DNA of 5,210 bases from CAYURR01 sp964446745 (GTDB lineage Bacteria > Bacillota > Clostridia > Lachnospirales > WQUN01), in NCBI GenBank assembly GCA_964446745.1, contig CAYURR010000194.1:1-5210 (forward strand), given 5' to 3'. The notes under the pieces were generated by a model. The model made no database searches, had not been told where the DNA came from, and was given only the letters and a program-made list of their open reading frames with translations. This document shows positions 1 through 5,210 of the stretch, in pieces (within the stretch, counting starts at the first letter, position 1; every line of letters begins with the position of its first letter). The position numbers were made by a program, and so were the translations under genes.

Positions 1-2
1 TC

Positions 3-221
3 TCACAGATATCCAGGAGGCATGTCGCTAAGCCCGAGGATGTACTCTCGATCGATGATGTCATTAACGCAAAGGTTGTAGCTGTAGATGAGTCTACGCA
101 CAAGATCAGTCTCTCTAAGCGTGAAGCGGATGCGGATGAGGAAGCATATGCAGACGAGAACGCTATGTCTCAGGATTACACCTCCAATGAAGGTTATGCA
201 GAGTCTCAGGACGCTGAGTAA
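3..221 (+). CDS. rpsA: C-terminal end of an S1 RNA-binding-domain protein, probably 30S ribosomal protein S1 (5' part outside window)
   Basis: The frame is open from the left edge and ends at TAA 219-221, leaving 72 codons. The first ~40 residues read as the second half of an S1 (OB-fold) RNA-binding domain: SQISRRHVAKPEDVLS, then a VINAKVVAVDE strand, then the closing KISLSKRE, the usual end of such domains. About 30 residues follow that are rich in Asp, Glu and Ala, an acidic tail often seen on clostridial S1 proteins. Ribosomal protein S1 binds mRNA at the small subunit; in many Clostridia it is fused behind IspH (HMB-PP reductase), and whether that holds here cannot be seen. Other S1-domain proteins (for example a small general-stress S1 protein) are possible, so the gene name is an inference from the domain and tail. 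An intrinsic terminator follows 39 bases after the stop, so this gene ends its own transcription unit. Confidence 0.66.
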   Translation, partial: SQISRRHVAKPEDVLSIDDVINAKVVAVDESTHKISLSKREADADEEAYADENAMSQDYTSNEGYAESQDAE

Positions 222-260
222 ACAAAAAACTATTATTAAAGTATTAAAATGATTAAATAA

Positions 261-314
261 AAGTACCGCAGTATCATTGCAATTTCGTTTGCGATGCTAC
301 CGCGGTACTTTTTT
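261..314 (+). terminator. Intrinsic terminator after the S1-domain gene
   Basis: Arms 261-282 and 289-310 form a 22-position stem with 20 pairs (one of them G-U) and two mismatches. The loop is the 6 bases 283-288, and a run of six T closes it at 309-314. The left side is flanked by an A-rich stretch, so on the opposite strand the same hairpin is followed by TTTTATTT and could also stop transcription in reverse. It separates the S1 gene from the downstream unit. Confidence 0.9.
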
Positions 315-423
315 ACATACAGCAACATTATTTTTTATTGAGATTATCCAATATGGTGCCAGTAGAACTTGAATAAAAACTGAATCAACCAATGCTTAAA
401 TTTGAGTCAATATCACCCGCCAG

Positions 424-520
424 CCTGCTAAAATATGTCGGAGCATTGGACATAATGTAACGAATCCGTCATAATATAGTTGTTGCTTAATTGTTACGTA
501 CCTGTTAAAATATGTGAGCA
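424..520. repeat. Imperfect direct repeat pair upstream of the 3D-protein gene
   Basis: Copy one (424-445) and copy two (501-520) share CCTG, one differing base, TAAAATATGT, then GAGCA after a 2-base gap in the second copy. The exactly shared core TAAAATATGT lies at 429-438 and 506-515, 77 bases apart. Each copy has TG one base before TAAAAT, that is, an extended -10 layout. The repeats could be duplicated promoter cores or a regulator's binding sites; the sequence alone does not decide. Confidence 0.5.
483..511 (+). promoter_or_regulatory. Probable sigma-A-type promoter of the 3D-MATE-sulfatase unit
   Basis: A weak -35-like TTGCTT (483-488) is followed after 17 bases by TAAAAT (506-511), which matches TATAAT at five of six positions. 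TG at 503-504 makes it an extended -10, which compensates for a poor -35. Transcription would start near 518, giving a leader of roughly 50 bases before the ATG at 571. A second possible pair, TTGGAC (446-451) and CATAAT (470-475) with an 18-base spacer, lies just upstream. Transcription start is inferred, not observed. Confidence 0.45.
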
Positions 521-536
521 ATTCATATATATAGAA

Positions 537-554
537 TGACCCCAAGATGGGTCA
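537..554 (+). promoter_or_regulatory. Short hairpin in the leader of the 3D-protein gene
   Basis: TGACCC (537-542) and GGGTCA (549-554) are perfect inverted complements around a 6-base loop. The in-frame upstream ATG at 547 starts inside the loop, and the ribosome binding site begins only 5 bases after the hairpin. The hairpin may be an operator or an mRNA structure near the ribosome site, or chance. Confidence 0.35.
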
Positions 555-558
555 GATC

Positions 559-565
559 GGGGGAA
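559..565 (+). promoter_or_regulatory. Ribosome binding site that sets the 3D-protein start at 571
   Basis: GGGGGAA ends 5 bases before ATG 571. The alternative in-frame ATG at 547 is preceded by GACCCCAAG, which has no Shine-Dalgarno character. Starting at 571 also puts the basic residues and hydrophobic segment at the very N-terminus, as expected for a signal anchor. Confidence 0.75.
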
Positions 566-570
566 ATACA

Positions 571-1605
571 ATGAGCTTCAAGAGTACGGGCTTGCGAAAG
601 GCGACTGTGTTTGTAATCGTAACAGCAATGATGCTTGCGATACTACAGATATATGTATATGCCACAGACAGCAAGCACTATGTGGAGCTGTTTGCTGATG
701 GCAAGATATCTGAGTACAACACTAAGATGCAAACGGTTGCCGCCTTTCTACAAGAGCAGGGGGTTTCAATAGGGGCGTACGACATGGTTACGCCTGAGTT
801 GGACTATCCATTAGCGGAAGATCAAGATGGAACAACGATATTTGTGGCAAGAGGATTTCCCGTACATTTGGTGGACGATGGCCAGCGTATAACAATTCCG
901 GCATTATTCGGAATGAGCGTGTCCGATATCGTAATGCAATACAACGATGAGACCGGACAGACATATTACGCTAGTAATGCCGACATGCTGTTGACTGAAG
1001 AGACGGACATACAGATCGTTAAGGCGCGTGTGGCGATAACCGAAGACATAGAGGAAATGGAATATGATACCCAAATCATAATCAATAATAATTTGCCTAT
1101 GGATTCGCGTAAGGTTGTGCAAAAGGGTGTAAACGGATCAAAACGGGTAGTAAAGACCGCGTTTTATTCGGGAGACAAGGCGCTGGGGTATATTACCGAT
1201 GAAATAGTAGTCATCGAACCCGTACCACGCGTTATCGAGGAGAGTGGAGAAGGCCTCGGCTCTATCATCGACACGACCTCGGAGGATTTTAAATACATCA
1301 AGGCAATGACCATGAATGCCTCTGCATATAATGTTTATGAAATGGGTCTGAACCCTAACAGCAAAAATTTCGGTAAGACTGCTACAGGTGCAATGGTTAA
1401 GCACGGTATAGTTGCCGTTGATCCAAAGGTTATACCGCTCGGCACGTTATTGTATGTTGAGGGCTACGGTGTAGCGCTCGCAGCCGATACGGGCGGAGCC
1501 ATAAAGGGTGCAAAGATCGATCTGTATATGGAGGATCCGAGCGCACCCAGGAAGTTTGGTCGAAGGGATGTAAAGGTCTACATTTTAGCTGACGTAGAAG
1601 AATAA
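571..1605 (+). CDS. Membrane-anchored 3D-domain cell-wall protein (YabE-like: DUF348, G5, 3D)
   Basis: A 344-residue secreted or anchored protein expected to cleave or remodel peptidoglycan outside the membrane. Residues 1-10 carry Lys and Arg, and residues 11-32 form one hydrophobic segment (signal peptide or anchor). Residues 35-95 resemble a DUF348 domain and 97-152 a degenerate second copy. Residues 153-225 fit a G5 domain, a fold associated with binding cell-wall sugars. The 3D domain covers about 246-340. Its three conserved aspartates are all present: D284 in AVDPKVIPLG, D306 in ADTGGAIKG and D317 in KIDLYM. This is the MltA-like double-psi barrel of resuscitation-promoting-factor-like and stationary-phase-survival (Sps) proteins, so a lytic transglycosylase or related muralytic activity is likely but not proven. 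The start at 571 is chosen over 547 because of GGGGGAA at 559-565. It is first in a three-gene run, with 19 bases to the next gene. Confidence 0.87.
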   Translation: MSFKSTGLRKATVFVIVTAMMLAILQIYVYATDSKHYVELFADGKISEYNTKMQTVAAFLQEQGVSIGAYDMVTPELDYPLAEDQDGTTIFVARGFPVHLVDDGQRITIPALFGMSVSDIVMQYNDETGQTYYASNADMLLTEETDIQIVKARVAITEDIEEMEYDTQIIINNNLPMDSRKVVQKGVNGSKRVVKTAFYSGDKALGYITDEIVVIEPVPRVIEESGEGLGSIIDTTSEDFKYIKAMTMNASAYNVYEMGLNPNSKNFGKTATGAMVKHGIVAVDPKVIPLGTLLYVEGYGVALAADTGGAIKGAKIDLYMEDPSAPRKFGRRDVKVYILADVEE

Positions 1606-1624
1606 TTATAAAAAGAAGAATGAC

Positions 1625-2992
1625 ATGAGCATATTCCTTAAGATAGGCCGGATATTTAGACAGAGTAGCACAGAGCGTTTAGAAATGATCACAAAAGGGG
1701 ATTTGCTAAGCACCTTTATGCTGTTATCGGTGCCCGGCATCCTGATGATGGTTATTCAGATGACCACGTCTATTGTCGATGGTATGATGGTGTATGTAAA
1801 TGACAGCTCCGTGTCCGGGGCTGCCATTTCATATACCGCGACAATGCAAAACGTGTTCATCATGGGAGGGCAGGGCTTAAGCGCTGCCTGTTCTGCGTTG
1901 ATAGGCCGTGAAAACGGCGCAGGTAACCGCGCAAAAGCCAAGAGCTATGCCGGACAACTAATCGCATTGACCTTTTTCGTAGGTCTTTTTTTTATACCCG
2001 TGACGGTGCTGGTCGGTTCTTTGCTCGCATCTAACCTCGAACCTAATCTGCAGACGCGCATCATGACCTACAATACATTCTTGGCACTATGCTTCCCATT
2101 GATATTGATACAGAGCACCTATAACTCTATAAAAAATGTCTTTGGGCATCCGGAGCTCACGTTCATGCGCGCGCTGCTGTTCATGCCCACAAAGCTGTTC
2201 TTCACCTACCTATTTGTAAATAAGCTCGGCATGGGCGTAAACGGTGCGGGGCTTTCGTCTCTCTGTTCGTATTCGCTTGTGACGCTGTTCATAGTTAAGG
2301 ATCTGTTTTTCGCTAAATCAGAGGAGCGCATAACGCGTAAGGATATGCGCTTAAAACTTAGCGATTTGAAAATATTCATGGTGCGCTCATGGCCTGCCGT
2401 TATCCAAAACTCATTGAAATCACTGGGCTTTTTTGTAATTAAGATGGAAACCACACGCTTCGGTCCGGCCGAACTGGCCGCTCAGAGCATATCGGGCGAT
2501 GTCACAAATATCTTTCAAGGTTTTACGGCCTGTTATGATGTATCGATCATCCCGATGGTCAGCAGCAATGTCGGCGCGGGGCAGAGTGAACGCGCGAAAA
2601 AGGCTGCGTTTTTGGCTGTGAAGATCGGGTTTGTATCATCGATATTCCTGTCGCTGTTGTGTATATTACTCGGGCCTATGGTCGTGACACGATACACCAG
2701 TGACCCCCAGATCATTCATATGGCGAAATACGGATGTTACATCATGGCAGCCGGGTTTTCGGGCTTCTCTGTGATGTTCAATGAAATGCCCGTTTTCATT
2801 GGCCTTGGACTAAACAAGGCATCACTGTTGATACAGACTTTACGCATCTGGGTCATACGCATGGCCGCATTGTATTTTATGTATGCGTTCTTCCCTGAAT
2901 TGGGTATTTATGCGATCTTCATTTCCGCGACCATTGCGAATATCGCGGGTGCTATCATCAGTCACATCGTGTTCCTCAGAGCAAAATTTTAG
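1625..2992 (+). CDS. MATE-family efflux transporter
   Basis: 455 residues, the usual length for a 12-helix MATE transporter (MOP superfamily), which exports drugs or metabolites in exchange for Na+ or H+. The two homologous halves are visible: GRENGAGNRAKAK at 94-106 after helix 2 and SNVGAGQSERAKK at 314-326 in the matching place of the second half. Hydrophobic helices fill most of 30-225 and 255-452, with a charged central loop at about 226-250 (KSEERITRKDMRLK). D52 in the first helix is a candidate cation-binding residue by analogy with the helix-1 Asp of NorM and DinF-type proteins; this is inference. The first 20 residues are basic and probably cytosolic; Met21 (ATG 1685) is a less likely start. 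The ribosome site is weak (AGAAGAA at 1614-1620), which suggests translational coupling to the gene 19 bases upstream. Substrate unknown. A run of eight T at 1986-1993 lies inside the gene. Confidence 0.92.
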   Translation: MSIFLKIGRIFRQSSTERLEMITKGDLLSTFMLLSVPGILMMVIQMTTSIVDGMMVYVNDSSVSGAAISYTATMQNVFIMGGQGLSAACSALIGRENGAGNRAKAKSYAGQLIALTFFVGLFFIPVTVLVGSLLASNLEPNLQTRIMTYNTFLALCFPLILIQSTYNSIKNVFGHPELTFMRALLFMPTKLFFTYLFVNKLGMGVNGAGLSSLCSYSLVTLFIVKDLFFAKSEERITRKDMRLKLSDLKIFMVRSWPAVIQNSLKSLGFFVIKMETTRFGPAELAAQSISGDVTNIFQGFTACYDVSIIPMVSSNVGAGQSERAKKAAFLAVKIGFVSSIFLSLLCILLGPMVVTRYTSDPQIIHMAKYGCYIMAAGFSGFSVMFNEMPVFIGLGLNKASLLIQTLRIWVIRMAALYFMYAFFPELGIYAIFISATIANIAGAIISHIVFLRAKF

Positions 2993-2996
2993 ACAT

Positions 2997-3001
2997 AGGA
3001 G
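2997..3001 (+). promoter_or_regulatory. Ribosome binding site fixing the sulfatase start at 3009
   Basis: AGGAG sits 7 bases before ATG 3009, a near-ideal spacing. The same reading frame stays open back to an ATG at 2883 inside the transporter gene, but that would add 42 residues without family character. The resulting protein begins MRVLMFDIDTLR, directly at the first strand and metal-binding motif of the sulfatase fold. Confidence 0.88.
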
Positions 3002-3008
3002 TGGGTAT

Positions 3009-4496
3009 ATGAGAGTATTAATGTTTGACATCGATACACTGCGTACTGATCATATGGGTTGTTATGGCTATAGCCGTAATACAACCCCTACGATCGATGC
3101 GATCGCATCGGAGGGTGTGGTCTTTGACCGCTATTACTGCCCGAACGCACCATGTCTGCCATCGCGTGCGTCGTTGATCACGGGGCAATACGGCATCAGA
3201 AACGGTGTGCTGGGTCACGGCGGTACAGCGGCGGATATCTGCGTGCAGGGTGAGAGTAGGGATTTTAGAGACGACTACAGTGAAAATGGCTTGTTTACGA
3301 CCTTTAAGAAGGCCGGCTTCCATACCGTATCGTTTTCGACGTTCGCGGAGAGGCATTCGGCATGGTGGTTCAACGCTGGATTTATGGAATGCCACAACGT
3401 AGGTCTGGGTGGTGGGGAATCGGCTGAGCTTGTAACACCCTTGGTACTGGATTGGATCGAGCGTAACGGCGACCGTGATAATTGGTTTATGCATGTGCAT
3501 TACTGGGATCCGCATACGCCATACAGAGCACCCGAAGCATTCGGCAATCCGTTTGAGAATGAACCCCTTCCCGATGACTGGATCAACGAGGAGGTCTTTA
3601 GCGAGCACCTGTTACATATAGGACCACATGGAGCCAATGAGATAAACATGTGGAATGACAACAGCAATCCGGCATATCCGAGGCACCCGGGTTCTGTAAA
3701 GGATATGAAAGAACTCCGTACATTCATGGATAATTATGACTGCGGTATAAAGTACACAGACGATAATATAAAGATGGTCACGGATTTATTGAAGCAGAAG
3801 GGACTGTATGGAGATGATCTTGCAATCATCATTACCTCGGACCACGGCGAGAATATGGGTGAGCTTGGGCTGTATGCGGAGCATGGTACAGCGGACGAGC
3901 CGACGTGTCATATCCCGATGATCATCAAATGGCCGGGCTGCCAAAAAGGTGCAAGGGTAGGGGGATTCCATGACAATGTGGACCTGCTGCCGACCGTTAG
4001 GGAGTTATTCGGTATGGATCCCGTGCGCGCAGGTTACCATGATGACTACCTGTATGACGGAATGAGCTATGCACAGACGCTCAAGGATGGAACGGACAAA
4101 AGCAAGGACGCGCTCGTGCTCACGCAGTGCGCGCATGTTTGCCAGCGCAGCGCAGTGTTTGATGATTATGTATATATCCGCACATATCACGGAGGCTTCC
4201 ATCTGTTTGATAACGAGATGCTGTTCAATATCAAGATGGACCCGCACGAGCAAAAAAATATAGCCCGGGAGCATCCCGAGCTATGTGCAAAAGGTGCAAA
4301 GCTGATATTAGACTGGACAGATAAGATGATGGAGCGCTCGCGTTACGCGACCGATCCGCTTTGGACAGTCATGAAAGAGGGCGGGCCGTATCATGCCAAG
4401 GGTCAGCTCGAGGCTTATATCAAGCGCATCGAGGGTACACCGCGCGCATACGGTATCGAAAAGCTCAGAGAGAAATACGGTACTATCTATTCTTAA
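3009..4496 (+). CDS. Cys-type sulfatase family protein, apparently cytosolic
   Basis: 495 residues of the alkaline-phosphatase-like sulfatase family (type I, COG3119-like), which hydrolyses sulfate esters with a formylglycine made from an active-site Cys. The motif is CLPSR at 49-53 followed by ASLITG, so C49 is the residue to be converted by an anaerobic maturase (anSME) or FGE, not seen in this window. Metal-site candidates are D7 and D9 in FDIDTLRTDH near the N-terminus and D278-H279 in SDHGE. H164 and H169 in HVHYWDPHTPY, H292 in AEHGT and K307 in IIKWPG are likely active-site residues. There is no signal peptide, so it should act inside the cell. The C-terminal part carries the family motif DPHEQKNIA. 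It follows the transporter by 16 bases, so the two are probably co-transcribed. Phosphonate monoester hydrolase or another phosphoester activity is an alternative within this superfamily. Its last 14 bases overlap the convergent membrane-protein gene. Confidence 0.9.
   Translation: MRVLMFDIDTLRTDHMGCYGYSRNTTPTIDAIASEGVVFDRYYCPNAPCLPSRASLITGQYGIRNGVLGHGGTAADICVQGESRDFRDDYSENGLFTTFKKAGFHTVSFSTFAERHSAWWFNAGFMECHNVGLGGGESAELVTPLVLDWIERNGDRDNWFMHVHYWDPHTPYRAPEAFGNPFENEPLPDDWINEEVFSEHLLHIGPHGANEINMWNDNSNPAYPRHPGSVKDMKELRTFMDNYDCGIKYTDDNIKMVTDLLKQKGLYGDDLAIIITSDHGENMGELGLYAEHGTADEPTCHIPMIIKWPGCQKGARVGGFHDNVDLLPTVRELFGMDPVRAGYHDDYLYDGMSYAQTLKDGTDKSKDALVLTQCAHVCQRSAVFDDYVYIRTYHGGFHLFDNEMLFNIKMDPHEQKNIAREHPELCAKGAKLILDWTDKMMERSRYATDPLWTVMKEGGPYHAKGQLEAYIKRIEGTPRAYGIEKLREKYGTIYS
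4252..4284 (-). terminator. Intrinsic terminator for the - strand gene, embedded in the sulfatase gene
   Basis: Read on the - strand, AUAGCUCGGG (4284-4275) pairs with CCCGGGCUAU (4269-4260) in a 10-bp stem with one U-G pair. The loop is 5 bases (4274-4270), followed by one A and then seven U (4258-4252). This is a textbook layout and is directional: on the + strand the U-G becomes an A-C mismatch and no T run follows. It lies about 200 bases past the stop codon of the convergent membrane-protein gene. The same bases encode the sulfatase motif EQKNIAREHPEL, so a chance origin from conserved protein sequence is possible. Confidence 0.6.
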
Positions 4497-5210
4497 ATGT
4501 ATGGATTATGACGGTGACTGTATCGAGCCCCAACGCGAACAGGATAACACCTAAGAACAGAAGCCGCATACTGCCAAAGAAATTGGATAAAAAGTCTATG
4601 ATGAATACGCTATTGATATCAATAGCACTAATAATAGTGCCGATGAGGTCGGCATTATAAATACCGTCGATATTAAGCCAGATGATCGCTATTACCGCAC
4701 TTACGATGTTTGCAAGTACGGTTATGAACATGACCCTTGTTGTATATCTGCCGTCGATGAGCCGAACGGTGGCTTTTACAATACCCAAACCACCGAATAA
4801 TACAATCATGTACCAGGTATTTCTCATCATATCGATGTTAAAAATCGGCATATATGCATTTATGGGCTCGATATATACCCCGATTAGTTCGGTAAAGAAT
4901 AAGAAAAACATTATAAAGAATACAGAAAAAGCAATGCCTACGATGGCTTCAAGCTTTGGAATGCCTTTGTTGTTTTTTGGTACGGGCGGCAAACTATCGA
5001 GGCTGTCAGATACTTTTAGACGGATATCCCTGTGATAGAGTATCGCAAATAATATAGTCACGAACGCAAATGCAGCCAGCAAACCCGAACCCAGGCTATC
5101 GAACCATTGAAATACGGATATTTGTATAAACTGGGGTGGTAGCAGCAATCGTGAGATGAGCCACGACAGCGTGATGCCGCCTCCAACACAGAGCAGCACA
5201 ATCTTTAACA
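4483..5210 (-). CDS. Polytopic membrane protein of unknown function (5' end outside window)
   Basis: Reading leftwards, the frame is open from the right edge and stops at TAG (4485-4483). A GTG at 5199-5197 could start a 238-residue protein, but three more codons (Leu-Lys-Ile) continue in frame to the edge and the first helix already begins there, so I treat it as truncated. Counting from the GTG, hydrophobic segments lie at about 1-20, 36-54, 84-108, 127-147, 155-175 and 211-233, six helices. A polar loop at 55-80 contains SLDSLPPVPKN. The middle part (PKLEAIVGIAFSVFF, then a helix pair ending in AIIWLNID) reminds me of Bacillota membrane proteins that carry an N-terminal permease-prefix/HAAS-like domain and are often found beside PadR-type regulators. 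That is recalled resemblance only; the N-terminus that would show it is missing. It is convergent with the sulfatase gene and overlaps it by 14 bases. Confidence 0.72.
   Translation of the reverse strand, partial: LKIVLLCVGGGITLSWLISRLLLPPQFIQISVFQWFDSLGSGLLAAFAFVTILFAILYHRDIRLKVSDSLDSLPPVPKNNKGIPKLEAIVGIAFSVFFIMFFLFFTELIGVYIEPINAYMPIFNIDMMRNTWYMIVLFGGLGIVKATVRLIDGRYTTRVMFITVLANIVSAVIAIIWLNIDGIYNADLIGTIISAIDINSVFIIDFLSNFFGSMRLLFLGVILFALGLDTVTVIIHTFKNR
4609..4653. repeat. Three consecutive inverted repeats inside the membrane-protein gene
   Basis: GCTATTGATATCAATAGC (4609-4626) is a perfect 18-bp palindrome. It shares its last two bases with GCACTA-ATAA-TAGTGC (4625-4640), a 6-bp stem with a 4-base loop, which in turn shares two bases with GCCGA-TGAGG-TCGGC (4639-4653), a 5-bp stem with a 5-base loop. 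All 45 bases are therefore part of an inverted repeat or its loop. They fall in the coding sequence for the loop between helices five and six (around ADLIGTIISAIDINS). There is no T run directly after them on either strand, so they do not look like a terminator. Confidence 0.6.

Larger units (their letters stand above)
222..570. other. AT-rich intergenic spacer with terminator, repeats and likely promoter
   Basis: No gene of convincing size lies here. The spacer holds the terminator of the upstream S1 gene (261-314), two copies of an imperfect 22-base repeat (424-445 and 501-520) each with an extended -10-like core, a 6-bp hairpin (537-554) and the ribosome binding site of the 3D-protein gene (559-565). 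Between 315 and 423 I see only AT-rich sequence. A seven-codon ATG frame at 354 has no visible Shine-Dalgarno. I looked for the conserved core of the ydaO (c-di-AMP) riboswitch, which often precedes cell-wall hydrolase genes, and did not recognise it. Confidence 0.7.

Noticed and set aside
354..377. Seven-codon ATG frame in the spacer as a leader peptide
   Set aside because: It has no Shine-Dalgarno, lies upstream of the likely promoter, and has no attenuator structure next to it.
315..570. Possible c-di-AMP (ydaO) riboswitch before the cell-wall gene
   Set aside because: No conserved ydaO core could be recognised, and the predicted leader from the likely promoter is only about 50 bases.
1969..1993. 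GACC/GGTC hairpin followed by eight T inside the transporter gene
   Set aside because: The stem is only 4 bp with a 9-base loop, too weak for an intrinsic terminator. The T run is coding (Leu-Phe-Phe).
2883..3008. Upstream extension of the sulfatase frame into the transporter gene
   Set aside because: The extra 42 residues look unlike any sulfatase N-terminus, and AGGAG at 2997-3001 supports ATG 3009.
3018..3608. 196-codon open frame on the - strand opposite the sulfatase gene
   Set aside because: It is antisense to a clear sulfatase, has an erratic composition rich in Arg, Cys and His, and shows no recognisable domain or ribosome site.
4338..4350. TCGCG-TTA-CGCGA inverted repeat near the sulfatase 3' end
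   Set aside because: It is a short 5-bp stem in GC-rich codons with no T run after it, so chance is the simplest explanation.
4682..5035. 117-codon + strand open frame opposite the membrane-protein gene
   Set aside because: It is hydrophobic only because it mirrors the helices of the - strand gene, which gives a longer, better-organised six-helix protein continuing past the edge.

Overview
The window looks like a chromosomal piece of a Gram-positive Clostridia-type (Bacillota) bacterium. The evidence is an S1-domain protein end like those of clostridial ribosomal protein S1, a DUF348-G5-3D cell-wall protein of the YabE type (typical of endospore-forming Bacillota and relatives), purine-rich Shine-Dalgarno sites, and moderate G+C genes separated by an AT-rich spacer. 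The species cannot be named from the sequence. No insertion sequence, CRISPR array, tRNA or rRNA was recognised.

Layout, left to right. (1) Positions 3-221 hold the last 72 codons of an S1 RNA-binding-domain protein with an acidic tail, probably ribosomal protein S1. A long-stem intrinsic terminator follows at 261-314. (2) The rest of the spacer up to 570 is AT-rich. It holds a 22-base imperfect repeat present twice, each copy with an extended -10-like core, and a small hairpin that precedes the next gene's ribosome binding site. (3) Three genes follow on the + strand with gaps of 19 and 16 bases and no visible terminator between them: a membrane-anchored 3D-domain peptidoglycan-hydrolase-like protein (571-1605), a MATE-family multidrug/metabolite exporter (1625-2992), and a Cys-type sulfatase without a signal peptide (3009-4496). 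They are probably co-transcribed. (4) A polytopic membrane protein on the - strand runs in from the right edge (5210 down to 4483). Its last 14 bases overlap the end of the sulfatase gene.

How they may work together is inference. The 3D protein should act on peptidoglycan outside the membrane, the MATE protein should export a small molecule, and the sulfatase should cleave a sulfate (or related) ester inside the cell. A shared substrate is not evident. The best sequence-level observations are a complete intrinsic terminator for the - strand gene embedded inside the sulfatase coding sequence (4252-4284), which would make the - strand mRNA antisense to the sulfatase 3' end, and three consecutive inverted repeats in the - strand gene (4609-4653). 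Nothing here amounts to a clearly new defence or mobile system.
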